Assembly: GCA_944376295.1 (NCBI GenBank)
Contig: CALWCE010000006.1
Coordinates: 62,001-126,000, forward strand
Direction of reading: 5' to 3'
DNA from: an uncultured Clostridia bacterium
GTDB lineage: Bacteria; Bacillota; Clostridia; Christensenellales; Borkfalkiaceae
DNA length: 64,000 nt
The translations under genes and the position numbers were made by a program. Below are positions 7,539-15,537 of this stretch, piece after piece. Below the pieces are notes generated by a model. The model saw only the letters and a list, made by a program, of their open reading frames with translations. It had not been told where the DNA came from and made no database searches. How positions within the stretch are numbered: the stretch's first letter is position 1; each line of letters begins with the position of its first letter.

Positions 7539-7819
7539 TGCGCGTTTTCCTCCTGTTCGCAATATTCTTCAAGGTCTTTGATGAGCAAAAGCGGTGCGGG
7601 CGTATCCAGCGTCCCCATGCAATAGTCGTAATCATAGTAGTCGGCGGGATTGTCCCAGATCGCTTTCAGAATATGGATCGACAGGAACAGACGGTCGTTG
7701 TCGATATTCTCTTTTGCAAATTCTTTCAAAGTTTCATAAGTCGTGATGCGGTCGTCGTTTTCGGAAAGTTTCTGTGCCGCGTCGTTGAAATTTTTGCTAT
7801 GAAGCTGCGCTATCGTCAT
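7535..7819 (-). CDS. Small mobile-element protein, function unknown
   Basis: The product has 94 residues. The frame stays open much farther upstream, but the ATG at 7819 (MTIAQLHSKNFNDAAQKLSE) follows GGAGGAAATCGCAG and is the likely start. It is acidic and helical with a Tyr/Asp cluster (NPADYYDYDYCMG) and an acidic tail. The gene overlaps the frameshifted upstream gene by 23 bases. No family assigned. Confidence 0.65.
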   Translation of the reverse strand: MTIAQLHSKNFNDAAQKLSENDDRITTYETLKEFAKENIDNDRLFLSIHILKAIWDNPADYYDYDYCMGTLDTPAPLLLIKDLEEYCEQEENAQ

Positions 7820-8244
7820 CTGCGATTTCCTCCTGTTTGATTTTTTCAAGGGCGGCTTTGATGGCTTCTTCACCAAGAGGCTCCGGCTGCCGCTCGTCGA
7901 TAGAAAGCAGCATATCCATGAGCGGATATACTGCTTGTTCTCTGCGGCGCTTATATAATCTGTCAACGATTTTCCAGTCTTTGATGATATAAGTGCCGTT
8001 ATCCCAGTTGTCACAGTCGAGCTTGTTGGCAATATCGACGCCGAGCGACAGCCCGCTCTGACCGAAAAAGTTGCCGATAGTCGTGCAAAGATAAGCCCAG
8101 CCATAGTTGTCGTATTCGGGCGGACGATAGCCTTTGATTTTGCAGTATGTAAGGAAGCCTTCCACGCTGTCGCGCCCGCCGTTCCAATGCAGGTAAATTG
8201 TCTTTCAGGTCTCTTCTTGTTGTAATGACTGCTCTGTTTCCCAT
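7797..8244 (-). pseudogene. MGNR-type mobile-element protein, broken by a frameshift
   Basis: The reading starts at 8244 with MGNRAVITTRRDLKDN after CGGAGGATAAATCATT, then loses sense. In the frame one base ahead the expected continuation appears: YLHWNGGRDSVEGFLTYC, then YGWAYLCTTIGNFFG and CDNWDNGTYIIKDWKIV, ending at 7797. The second frame is closed by a TGA at 8205-8207, so the shift lies at about 8190-8204 and corresponds to one extra base. Joined, the product would be about 148 residues, a length and sequence typical of a small protein common in clostridial conjugative elements. The rest of the sequence is well preserved, so the change is recent, an assembly error, or (less likely) programmed. 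Confidence 0.7.
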
Positions 8245-8262
8245 AATGATTTATCCTCCGTG

Positions 8263-8814
8263 TTATCTTAAAATTTCGATGATGCCGTCCGAGTATTCCT
8301 CGGCGCAGTCGCCCATATATCTGCCGTATGCCTCGAAGTCGAAGAAGTCCTGTAAATGTTCTTCCATTTGGTAGCAACAGCAGTCAAACATTTCTTTGCC
8401 GTAATCTTCCCAGCTGTAACCTTTATAGAGGTGGATGTCGTCGTCCCAGCGCTCGCCGTGATTTCTGACGTTCTCTTCAAATTCGCTGAACGAGCGAACT
8501 TCCAGATAGGCGAGCATTGTATCGTACTTGCGGGTATCGTCCAGAACGCCGCTTTCTTTGAGTGTTTCAAACAGGTCTTTCGGGTGAACGTAATCCCAGT
8601 TCGTGCCGGACGAGGGGATACCGTCGATGTCCTGAACAAACAGTTCTTCGTCAATCCCTTTGAGCTGAAAGCCCTGTTTTTTGAGTTCTTCTTCTATTTC
8701 TTCCCAACTCTCAAAGTCTGCAAGATTGAGCCATTCAGAGCCGAGAGCGCGTTGGTTGCAGGAATTGTACGATCCCCACGAACCAATTACAATGCTGATT
8801 TCAGGGTATTCCAT
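8263..8814 (-). CDS. ardA: ArdA-family antirestriction protein
   Basis: The product has 183 residues, with AGGAGG upstream of the ATG at 8814. It is strongly acidic throughout (FESWEEIEEELKKQG, SFSEFEENVRNHGERWDDD) and ends with FDFEAYGRYMGDCAEEYSDG, a pattern typical of ArdA C-termini. ArdA proteins are DNA mimics that bind type I restriction-modification enzymes and protect DNA entering a new host. The N-terminus (ISIVIGSWGSYN) matches the first strand of the family. Its ATG overlaps the stop of the 87-residue gene by one base. Position near the front of the operon, in early-expressed genes, fits protection during transfer. Confidence 0.8.
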   Translation of the reverse strand: MEYPEISIVIGSWGSYNSCNQRALGSEWLNLADFESWEEIEEELKKQGFQLKGIDEELFVQDIDGIPSSGTNWDYVHPKDLFETLKESGVLDDTRKYDTMLAYLEVRSFSEFEENVRNHGERWDDDIHLYKGYSWEDYGKEMFDCCCYQMEEHLQDFFDFEAYGRYMGDCAEEYSDGIIEILR

Positions 8815-9077
8815 TATGCTGCCTCCTCGAACTCGTCCAAATATACGCGCTCGAACATGACGCCGTACTCGAAGTAAAGTCTGCCGTTTTTGTCCGTCAA
8901 GAGGTCATACGTTACAACGCAGATTCTGCCTCTGTCCGTTACGGCAACCTGTACTTCGTTACGGTCAAGGTCGATGCCGACGATATTGAAGGTGATGAAC
9001 GCTTCGCCATCGTACAGTTCAAATTCAGAGAGATAATACGCTCTGAACTCGGTGAAATTGGAAATTTTGGTTTTCAT
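8814..9077 (-). CDS. Small acidic mobile-element protein, first gene of the operon
   Basis: The product has 87 residues (MKTKISNFTEFRAYYLSEFE), with GGAGG seven bases upstream of the ATG. It appears beta-rich in the middle (FITFNIVGIDLDRNEVQVAVTD) with an acidic C-terminus (DEFEEAA). It is the first gene of the twelve-gene minus-strand operon. No motif assigned. Confidence 0.7.
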   Translation of the reverse strand: MKTKISNFTEFRAYYLSEFELYDGEAFITFNIVGIDLDRNEVQVAVTDRGRICVVTYDLLTDKNGRLYFEYGVMFERVYLDEFEEAA

Positions 9078-9390
9078 AGAGTTTACCTCCGAATTTTATT
9101 TTTGCCTTTCGGCAGGGGCGACAGGAGCATTGGGCGAGATAAACTCTTATTCACTTGAAATAGGTGCATCGGAAGTCAACGAAACAGGACAAAATTATTG
9201 CGTATGAATAACGGAAAAACTGCCATAAACGAAAAAGCCGAGCAGATCGAATTGACCTGCTCGGCTTTCCATATCCTTAAACTATTCAATTTTTCAGCGA
9301 TAATTTTTCCCGTTGACTTCCGCGAGAACTGTGCTACGATAGCCACAACGAAGGGCAAAAAATTCGGAGAGTTATTCCTTCAGCGGCAAT
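9078..9390. other. Non-coding stretch between the operon start and tRNA-Val
   Basis: No convincing gene is seen; the short open frames here lack ribosome sites. It contains a perfect 12-bp inverted repeat pair far apart (CGGAAGTCAACG at 9170-9181 and CGTTGACTTCCG at 9311-9322) and, between them, a 12-bp stem (9234-9245 with 9257-9268) that ends in TTTTT on the minus strand, like a terminator. The stretch would contain the promoter of the minus-strand operon, which I could not identify with confidence, and possibly the end of the integrated element. Confidence 0.5.
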
Positions 9391-9440
9391 AAAAAAACTA
9401 CCCGAACCCACTGCTGAGTAATAGTGGTGTTCGGATAGTT
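9391..9440 (-). terminator. Terminator of tRNA-Val
   Basis: On the minus strand a long stem (plus-strand arms 9396-9412 and 9423-9440, with small mismatches) is followed by seven T residues. It begins six bases beyond the tRNA's 3' end. Confidence 0.75.
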
Positions 9441-9446
9441 CCCGTT

Positions 9447-9523
9447 TGGTGGGGACAACAGGACTCGAACCTGTGACCTCACGCATGTGAAGCGTGCGCT
9501 CTAACCAACTGAGCTATGCCCCC
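9447..9523 (-). tRNA. tRNA-Val (anticodon CAC), with encoded CCA
   Basis: On the minus strand, a seven-pair acceptor (GGGGGCA with TGTCCCC, one G-T), D-arm GCTCAGTTGGTTAGAGC, anticodon stem CACGC/GCGTG with loop TTCACAT (anticodon CAC, reading GUG), and T-arm ACAGG-TTCGAGT-CCTGT are all intact. A discriminator A and CCA follow (9450-9447). The 3' end faces the accessory block to the left, the arrangement expected when an integrative element uses a tRNA 3' end as attachment site. Confidence 0.95.
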
Positions 9524-9626
9524 GCAAAAGCTATTTCATTTTACGGCTTTTTGCGCGGAAAGTCAACTGTTTTTGAGCGGCGTCCGCTCTTTTTTTCTTT
9601 TCCTGCCGCTTATTTTAGCGTTCCTC

Positions 9627-9655
9627 TTGAAATGCCTCTGCGGTTGTGTTATAAT
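9627..9655 (+). promoter_or_regulatory. Promoter of the GH51 gene
   Basis: TTGAAA (9627-9632), 17-bp spacer, TATAAT (9650-9655), 31 bases before the start codon. Confidence 0.8.
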
Positions 9656-9686
9656 GATGTCATGATTTCCATCAGGGGGGAATGAT

Positions 9687-11891
9687 ATGAAGAAACAACT
9701 TTCTATGCTTTTGTGCTGCGTCTTTGCGGCGGGGAGCCTTTTTTCCTTTGCCGCCTGTTCGGACGGCGCCGACCCTTCCGCCGATCGTCAGGGCGAGAAA
9801 TTTTCTTCGCCCGACGTCACGCTCACGGTGCGCGCCAACAAGACGGAGCGCACGATCTCCGACGAACTTTTCGGCGTCTTCCTCGAAGACATCAACTATG
9901 CGGGCTATGCGCTCGACGACGACATGATCGCCAACGGCTCCTTTACATATCGCAACCGCCTCGATCGGTGGAACGCGGCGGGGCTTTCCGTCAACGTTAC
10001 GGAAGGAGAGGGGAAGCTGCACGAAAACAACCCTTCCTATGCCGGGCTCGACGTCTACGAGCCGAACGCGACGCTGGAAAACGCGGGGTATGAGATGGCG
10101 CCGATGGCGGCGCGGGAGGGCGCGGAATACACGTTCTCCGCCTTTGTCAGGGCGGACGATTATGAAGGCGCGCTCACCGCGGAACTTACGGCGAACGGGG
10201 ATCAGGTGCTCGGCAGCGTTTCGTTCGATGTCAAAAAGAGCGGCGAATGGGTAAAATACACGGGCTCGCTGACTGCTTCGGAGAGTGCGGCTCAAAACGT
10301 CGCGCTGCGTCTCACTTTCAAAGATGCGGGTACGCTCGCCTTGGACAGCGTCTCTTTGGTCACGTCCGAAAACACGGGCGGCATCAAGAATTATCTCTAC
10401 GATGCCATCGAAGCGCTCTCTCCCGCCTTTGTCCGCTTCCCGGGCGGCTGCGTCGTCGAAGGCAAGCGGTTGGACGATGCCGTCTACGACTGGAAGAACT
10501 CCGTCGGCGTCAACTCTCAGGACGAGCTCGCGCCCTTCACCTATACTCAAGTGGACGGGACGGGCGCATCTTCGCAGGTGACGACGTACGGCGAACCCGC
10601 CACCCGCAAGCCCAACACCGACATCTGGCAGCAAAGCGCCGAAGTGGACTATGAAATGAACTACGGCGTCGGATTCTACGAATATTTCCTCTTGTGCGAA
10701 AATCTCGGCGCGAGCGCCATCCCCGTTCTCAACGCAGGTCTTTCCTGTATGATCCAGGACGGCGGCGGCAGCACGCTCCCGGGCCGCTACGGCAACGGCA
10801 TCCAGGATTTCATCGACGAAGCCCTCGATCTCGTCGCGTTCGCCAAGGGCGATCCCGCTTCCTCGGATAAAAACGAGGCGAAATGGGCGCAGGCGCGCGT
10901 CAACATGGGGCATCCCGAGCCCTTTGAGATGCACTATCTCGGCATCGGCAACGAGCAGTGGACTTCCGCTTACTACGACAAATATTTTGAGTTCGTCGAG
11001 GCATTCCGGGAAGCGCGTGAGCAAAATCCCGATCTTTACGGCGACGTCGAGCTCATCGTCGGGAACGGCACCAATTTTGCTGCCTGCGAAAACTTTAAGA
11101 CGGGCGCGACGGGGCTTGCACAGGCGGAAGCGAGCATGCGTGTGCTCTTTCAGGAGATCGGGAAGATCTCCGATTTCGGCGTGCATGATCACCATTATTA
11201 CATGACGCCTGAAGACTTCTTCGGCAACACCGACCTTTACGACAGCTATTCGCGTGAAGACGCCACCCGTTACGACGTGTTCGTGGGCGAATATTCCGCC
11301 AATCAGACGGCGGCGATCAACACCTGGTACACGGCTCTTTCCGAAGCGGCGTACATGACGGGCCTCGAACGCAACGGCGACGTCGTGCGCCTTGCCGCGT
11401 ATGCGCCCATGTTCGGCTGCGACACGAGGGGATATAACCAGTGGCCGGCGGACATGATGTATTATAATAACGAGCAAGTCATGTATACGCCCAATTATTA
11501 TGTGCAGCAGCTGTTCATGACCAATGCGGGAGACGGCGTCCTTCGATCGGAAGCCGAGTACGCTTCTTCTTTCAAGAAGACGGCTTATTACGGCACGCTC
11601 GAAGCGCCCGCCCTCTTTATGAGCATCACGCGCGACGAGGAGACAGGGGACGTCATCGTCAAGCTCGTCAACGGGAGCGAGAGAGCGGCGGCGGTCAACA
11701 TCGCCGTCAAGGGCGCCTCCACCGCGGGCATCGCCGACGTCACCGTGCTGCAATGCGACGACTTGAACGCCGTCAACACGATGAGCGGTGAGAGCGTTTC
11801 ACCCGAGAAATATACGCTCGGCGTCAACTCCGCGTTCGGTTATACGGCGGAGGCGAGAAGCGTCACCGTGCTCCGCATCCGCACCAAGTAA
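9687..11891 (+). CDS. Secreted lipoprotein alpha-L-arabinofuranosidase, GH51
   Basis: The product has 734 residues; AGGGGGGAATGAT precedes the ATG. Residues 1-24 form a lipoprotein signal ending in the lipobox FAAC, so the mature enzyme is tethered outside the membrane. A carbohydrate-binding-like beta domain (about 80-225) interrupts the start of the catalytic fold, as in other GH51 enzymes of this length. The acid/base glutamate is in GIGNEQW (residue 423) and the nucleophile in FVGEYSAN (residue 535). HDHHYYMTPEDFF lies between. GH51 enzymes release terminal arabinose from arabinan and arabinoxylan. The gene stands alone behind its own promoter and terminator. A GH120-like gene at the right end of the window suggests the cell uses arabinoxylan. 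Confidence 0.9.
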   Translation: MKKQLSMLLCCVFAAGSLFSFAACSDGADPSADRQGEKFSSPDVTLTVRANKTERTISDELFGVFLEDINYAGYALDDDMIANGSFTYRNRLDRWNAAGLSVNVTEGEGKLHENNPSYAGLDVYEPNATLENAGYEMAPMAAREGAEYTFSAFVRADDYEGALTAELTANGDQVLGSVSFDVKKSGEWVKYTGSLTASESAAQNVALRLTFKDAGTLALDSVSLVTSENTGGIKNYLYDAIEALSPAFVRFPGGCVVEGKRLDDAVYDWKNSVGVNSQDELAPFTYTQVDGTGASSQVTTYGEPATRKPNTDIWQQSAEVDYEMNYGVGFYEYFLLCENLGASAIPVLNAGLSCMIQDGGGSTLPGRYGNGIQDFIDEALDLVAFAKGDPASSDKNEAKWAQARVNMGHPEPFEMHYLGIGNEQWTSAYYDKYFEFVEAFREAREQNPDLYGDVELIVGNGTNFAACENFKTGATGLAQAEASMRVLFQEIGKISDFGVHDHHYYMTPEDFFGNTDLYDSYSREDATRYDVFVGEYSANQTAAINTWYTALSEAAYMTGLERNGDVVRLAAYAPMFGCDTRGYNQWPADMMYYNNEQVMYTPNYYVQQLFMTNAGDGVLRSEAEYASSFKKTAYYGTLEAPALFMSITRDEETGDVIVKLVNGSERAAAVNIAVKGASTAGIADVTVLQCDDLNAVNTMSGESVSPEKYTLGVNSAFGYTAEARSVTVLRIRTK

Positions 11892-11898
11892 ATATTCC

Positions 11899-11925
11899 AA
11901 GAGACGGCAGCGCGCCGTCTCTTTT
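11899..11925 (+). terminator. Terminator of the GH51 gene
   Basis: A 10-bp stem (AAGAGACGGC at 11899-11908 with 11914-11923) with a five-base loop, running into TTTT. Confidence 0.85.
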
Positions 11926-11961
11926 CCTTGATCCCCGGTGCCCTCACCATTGTGAAATCAA

Positions 11962-11990
11962 TTGACATTCTTCCGCGCATATGGTAAAAT
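11962..11990 (+). promoter_or_regulatory. Promoter of the M28 peptidase gene
   Basis: TTGACA (11962-11967), 17-bp spacer, TAAAAT (11985-11990). Confidence 0.8.
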
Positions 11991-12077
11991 CGACGCTTGT
12001 GGGCGTTCCGATTTTCCCGCGATCCCCTGCGCACAAGTCCTGCTTTTCTCTGTGCGCATTCTAACAATGGAGGAACT

Positions 12078-14426
12078 ATGAAAAAAGCCATTCTGGCAGT
12101 CAACATCGTACTTTGTGCGCTTCTCGTCCTCATGTTCGCCCTCTCTGTGGCGGATACCGAGGAAGTGACGCGCAAGACGGAGATGGACACTACCGCCATC
12201 TCGCAGCATATCGAAAAGCTCTCCGAAAACGGCCCCCGTTCGCTCTTCCACCCTAAGGCCAACGAGGCGGCGCGCGACTACATCATCTCTTCCCTCGAAC
12301 AGAGCGGCCTCGTGAACGAAGACACCACCGACGTTCCCGCCTATCTGGTGCAGGAATATACGGCGCACGACGAGGAATACCAGAACTTCTATCTCTCCAA
12401 CGTCATTGCGCACATCCCCGCCAACGGCGAACATCCCACGGGGGAAGCCATCCTCTTCATGGCGCACTACGACTCCGTGCCGATGGGGCAGGGCGCTTCC
12501 GACGACGGCGTCTCCGTCGCCACCATGCTCGAAGCCGTCGACTACTTCACGGCGCGCATGGCGGAAGGCTACACCCTCAACAACGACCTCGTCTTCGCTT
12601 TCGTCAACGGCGAAGAATTCGGCCTCTACGGTTCCAAGGCGTTCATGGGGCTGGACGGCGAGCCTGCCTTTGCGGGCTTCGACAACATCACCGAGCGCAT
12701 CCGCTTCGGCGTCAACCTCGAATCGCGCGGCACGAGCGGCACCGTCATCATGTTCGAGACGGCAGCCAACAATTATCACACGATCGAGCTCTTCTCCAAA
12801 CTCAACAAGAGCGTCTTTTCCTGCTCCATCGCGACGCTCGTCTACGACATGATGCCCAACTACACCGATTTCACGTCCATCAAAGACGTCTATCAGGGCG
12901 TCAACATGGCGAACATCACGGGCGGCGAGAACTACCACACGCAGAACGACAGCCCCGAAAACGTCGGCATGAGCTATCTTTCGCAGCAGGCGGAGATCGT
13001 TCATGACCTCATCGACGGCATGGGCAATTTCGACCTTGATACGCTCTACGAAGCGGAAGAATCGGCGATCTTCTTCACCTATCTCAACGTGACGACGGTC
13101 ATCTACAACCACGCGGCGAACGTCGCGCTTGCCGTCATCGCCCTTCTTTTGCTCGTCCTCAACATCCTGCTCCGCGCCCTGTACCGCAAGGAAACGCACG
13201 GCTGGGCGGCGACGGGCAAGGCGGTGGGGGTGCTCGTTCTCACCCTCGTCCTCGCGGCAGCAGCGGCGTATGTCTCTTACTTCGTCTTCCAGCTCATCGC
13301 CTCCATGTTCGGCGTCATCGACATCCACATGATCGGCACGATCACCTACACCAACATCCCGATCGTCATCGGCGTCGGCATCCTGACGCTTTCCGTGATC
13401 GTCTTTGCTGTCTCCCACGCCGTCCGCCATTGGAAGGTGGGGCTGCGCGATCTCGTCCGCGCCTTTGCCTATGCACACGGGGTGCTCGGCGCCGCCGTCG
13501 CCCTCGCGCTGCCCAATGCAGGGTACTTGTTCCTCTTCAGCGGCATCTTCCTGCTTGCCAATGAGCTCGCCGTCACCCTCGTCAAACAGTTCGACTTTGC
13601 CGCCTTCCACGGCGAACTCCTTATCACGGCGCTCTACTTCCCGCTCATCGTACCCGTCATCTTCCTCGCAACGAGCGCGCTGGGGCTCACGATGGCGTAC
13701 GTCTACGGCCTCGTGTTCGCGCTCGCCGTCTTTGCGGTCGGCGTCGCGCTGACGCCCCTCATGCGCTACTTCACGTTTGCGTCCCTCATCCGCGCCATCC
13801 GCGGCAGAACGGCAGCCGTCGCGGCGGCGGAGGGCGGCGCGCACCTGCTTGCCGCCGCGCTCCTCATCTTCCTCGTCGTCAGCCTCATCCCCGCCAATGC
13901 GAGCGTCAACCTGCAGGGCAAGCAGAACATCGCCAAGCTCCCTTACGACGACGCCCTCATCTATGTGCAGGCGGCGGACGGCAGCGGCGAGTACCGCATC
14001 TACGACCTCAACTCCATGCGCGCCCTGAAAGAGTACGCGCCCGAGAAGATGGAGTATGTGACCGACCACTATACGGCGGAGGCGGAGAAGGACATCGCCC
14101 TTGAAGTGCTCTCCGCGGCGGAAGACGGCGAGCTCACCGTCCGGAAGTGCGCCGAAGAGGCGCTCGTCTATCTCACCTTCACGGCGGAGGAGGGCACGAT
14201 CGTTACGCTCGACGACGGCACGACTTCTTCCGAGCATCCGGTGGGGGAGAGCGGCGAACTGCTCTTAACGCTGCATTCGGACTGCAAGGTGACTGCGTCC
14301 GCAGCGGCGGAGGTCGCATACCTCGAAGTCGTGCGCGACTACGCGCCCCTCATCCCCGCAGCCTACGAAGGCTCTTCCGAAAAGCTCCACTTCAACCTTT
14401 GGCTGACACAGAGCTTCACCTTATAA
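12078..14426 (+). CDS. Membrane M28-family zinc aminopeptidase with multispan C-terminal domain
   Basis: The product has 782 residues from the ATG at 12078, preceded by GGAGG. One signal-anchor helix (about 5-24) is followed by an extracytoplasmic M28 peptidase domain (about 60-325). Its metal motifs are visible: MAHYDSVPMGQGASDDG (first His and bridging Asp), FVNGEEFGLYGS (catalytic and metal Glu) and YHTQNDSPENV (last His). About eight or nine hydrophobic helices follow (about 345-640), then a hydrophilic C-terminal domain of about 150 residues. The layout parallels eukaryotic ER and vacuolar M28 membrane peptidases. Substrate unknown. It is a single-gene unit with its own promoter and no recognised operon partner. 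Confidence 0.85.
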   Translation: MKKAILAVNIVLCALLVLMFALSVADTEEVTRKTEMDTTAISQHIEKLSENGPRSLFHPKANEAARDYIISSLEQSGLVNEDTTDVPAYLVQEYTAHDEEYQNFYLSNVIAHIPANGEHPTGEAILFMAHYDSVPMGQGASDDGVSVATMLEAVDYFTARMAEGYTLNNDLVFAFVNGEEFGLYGSKAFMGLDGEPAFAGFDNITERIRFGVNLESRGTSGTVIMFETAANNYHTIELFSKLNKSVFSCSIATLVYDMMPNYTDFTSIKDVYQGVNMANITGGENYHTQNDSPENVGMSYLSQQAEIVHDLIDGMGNFDLDTLYEAEESAIFFTYLNVTTVIYNHAANVALAVIALLLLVLNILLRALYRKETHGWAATGKAVGVLVLTLVLAAAAAYVSYFVFQLIASMFGVIDIHMIGTITYTNIPIVIGVGILTLSVIVFAVSHAVRHWKVGLRDLVRAFAYAHGVLGAAVALALPNAGYLFLFSGIFLLANELAVTLVKQFDFAAFHGELLITALYFPLIVPVIFLATSALGLTMAYVYGLVFALAVFAVGVALTPLMRYFTFASLIRAIRGRTAAVAAAEGGAHLLAAALLIFLVVSLIPANASVNLQGKQNIAKLPYDDALIYVQAADGSGEYRIYDLNSMRALKEYAPEKMEYVTDHYTAEAEKDIALEVLSAAEDGELTVRKCAEEALVYLTFTAEEGTIVTLDDGTTSSEHPVGESGELLLTLHSDCKVTASAAAEVAYLEVVRDYAPLIPAAYEGSSEKLHFNLWLTQSFTL

Positions 14427-14711
14427 CAAGGCGTCTCATTATCGACCCTTCCTTGGCTCCACGTCGCCGCAAGGCGCATATGCGAGCGATCGCCTTACGG
14501 CAACCGCTGCGCTTTTTTCGCCTGCGTCTCCTCTTCCCACAAATCTTTTGCTCCGCAAAATCTTTGCGGGAGCCCTATAACGGGAGCTGTCGAGCGAAGC
14601 GAGACCGAGGGAGTCGCCTCATTATAAAAAGTGAGAGATGCGATAAAGGTGCTTCTCTCCACCGCGCAAGACGGAGGGGTTGTTATATCCGCATTATAGG
14701 CGCCTTCTTGA

Positions 14712-14760
14712 GGGAGCTGTCACGGCGTTCGGCTGAAAGCCGACACCGTGACTGAGGGAG
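14712..14760. repeat. Interspersed palindromic repeat unit
   Basis: The unit runs GGGAGCTGTCACGGCG to CCGTGACTGAGGGAG around an internal stem (GTCACGGCG with CACCGTGAC, and TCGGCTGAAAGCCGA). A shorter relative with the same ends lies at about 14582-14612. The conserved ends and variable, self-complementary middle suggest a non-autonomous mobile repeat. Confidence 0.6.
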
Positions 14761-14783
14761 TAAATTGCCCGGAACACACTAAC

Positions 14784-14816
14784 GCGCCCCGCGGATGCAT
14801 CGCATCCGCGGGGCGC
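14784..14816. terminator. GC-rich 15-bp hairpin, probable terminator
   Basis: A perfect 15-bp inverted repeat (14784-14798 with 14802-14816) with a three-base loop. No T-run follows, only TTCC, but the same style of hairpin follows the flavodoxin gene and valS. Confidence 0.6.
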
Positions 14817-14944
14817 TTCCAATATCAAACGTCAACGTGCGTCTCTCCCCGCAGCCCGCTTTTTTCATCGCTGTTACAAAATGCAGGCAACTTTTTTACA
14901 TCGGTGTGCTATGATAGAATAGAAAATGTATGCGGAGGGCAGCG

Positions 14945-15484
14945 ATGTTGATCCTATACGGCAGTAAATACGGCACGTCACAGCGATATGCGGAGGAATT
15001 TGCCCGCCTCGTGGGCGAGAGCGCTCATCCCGTGCGTGAAAAGCTCGCGCCGCCCCAAGACGGCGTCACCGTTTTCTTCGGCGCGGTCTATGTGGGCAAA
15101 GTGCATGGCTTGAAGCGCGCCGTACGCCTTGCTGCCCGCGGGGAATGCCTCTTTGCCGTCGTCACCGTGGGGTTTGCCGTTGCGGACGAGAGTTACCGCA
15201 AGCAGCTCGAGGCCTCCGTGCGCGCCGCCTGCCCCGAACGGCTGCTGCCCCGCCTCAAACAGTACCGCCTGCGCGGTCGCCTCAACGAGCCCGCCCTCAA
15301 GGGGGGAGACAAATTTCTGCTGCGCCTGCTGCACACGGCTGCCGAAAAGACGCCCGCCTCCGAGCAGACGCCCGAGATGCGCGCCCTCCTCGCCGCGCCC
15401 GCCGATCTCCCCGATCTTGCTCCTCTCAAAGAGCTGAAAGAGGACATCGCCCGCGACATCTCTTCCGATCGAACCCGCCCATAA
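14945..15484 (+). CDS. Flavodoxin-domain protein
   Basis: The product has 179 residues from the ATG at 14945, with GGAGGGCAGCG upstream. The N-terminus LILYGSKYGTSQRYAEEFA is the phosphate-binding loop of a flavodoxin for FMN. FFGAVYVGKVHGLKRAV supplies the next FMN loop. The family includes HemG-like protoporphyrinogen oxidases and stand-alone electron carriers; with no haem genes nearby a general redox role is more likely. The C-terminal 60 residues are Pro/Glu-rich and not conserved-looking. It is monocistronic, with a strong hairpin after it. Confidence 0.8.
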   Translation: MLILYGSKYGTSQRYAEEFARLVGESAHPVREKLAPPQDGVTVFFGAVYVGKVHGLKRAVRLAARGECLFAVVTVGFAVADESYRKQLEASVRAACPERLLPRLKQYRLRGRLNEPALKGGDKFLLRLLHTAAEKTPASEQTPEMRALLAAPADLPDLAPLKELKEDIARDISSDRTRP

Positions 15485-15488
15485 AAGA

Positions 15489-15525
15489 CGCGCCGCCGCG
15501 GCATTGCCGCGGCGGCGCTTTCCAA
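15489..15525. terminator. Terminator between flavodoxin gene and leuS
   Basis: A GC-rich stem-loop (GCGCCGCCGCGGCA with TGCCGCGGCGGCGC) followed by TTTCC lies between two convergent genes and could serve both. Confidence 0.75.
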
Positions 15526-15537
15526 ATTTTACAAACT

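Larger units (their letters stand above)
14427..14944. other. Non-coding region with interspersed hairpin repeats
   Basis: About 500 bases hold no credible gene. Two related units begin GGGAGCTGTC and end in GAGGGAG (about 14582-14612 and 14712-14760), each enclosing its own variable hairpin. Between them lies a unit ending GACGGAGGGGTTGTT (about 14670-14685), whose tail is shared with the repeat near 18150. A GC-rich hairpin at 14784-14816 comes next, then the promoter zone of the flavodoxin gene (candidate TATGAT or TAGAAT boxes near 14910, no clear -35). Such small palindromic intergenic repeats are common in gut Clostridia. Confidence 0.6.

Noticed and set aside
9198-9392. A 64-residue plus-strand open frame left of tRNA-Val
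   Set aside because: It runs through a terminator hairpin and one arm of the inverted repeat and has no ribosome site; I could not support it as a gene.
9672-11753. A 693-residue minus-strand open frame opposite the GH51 gene
   Set aside because: It is the antisense shadow of a GC-rich gene: no ribosome site, Arg/Val/Asp-rich composition, no domain, while the plus strand has promoter, signal peptide and catalytic motifs.
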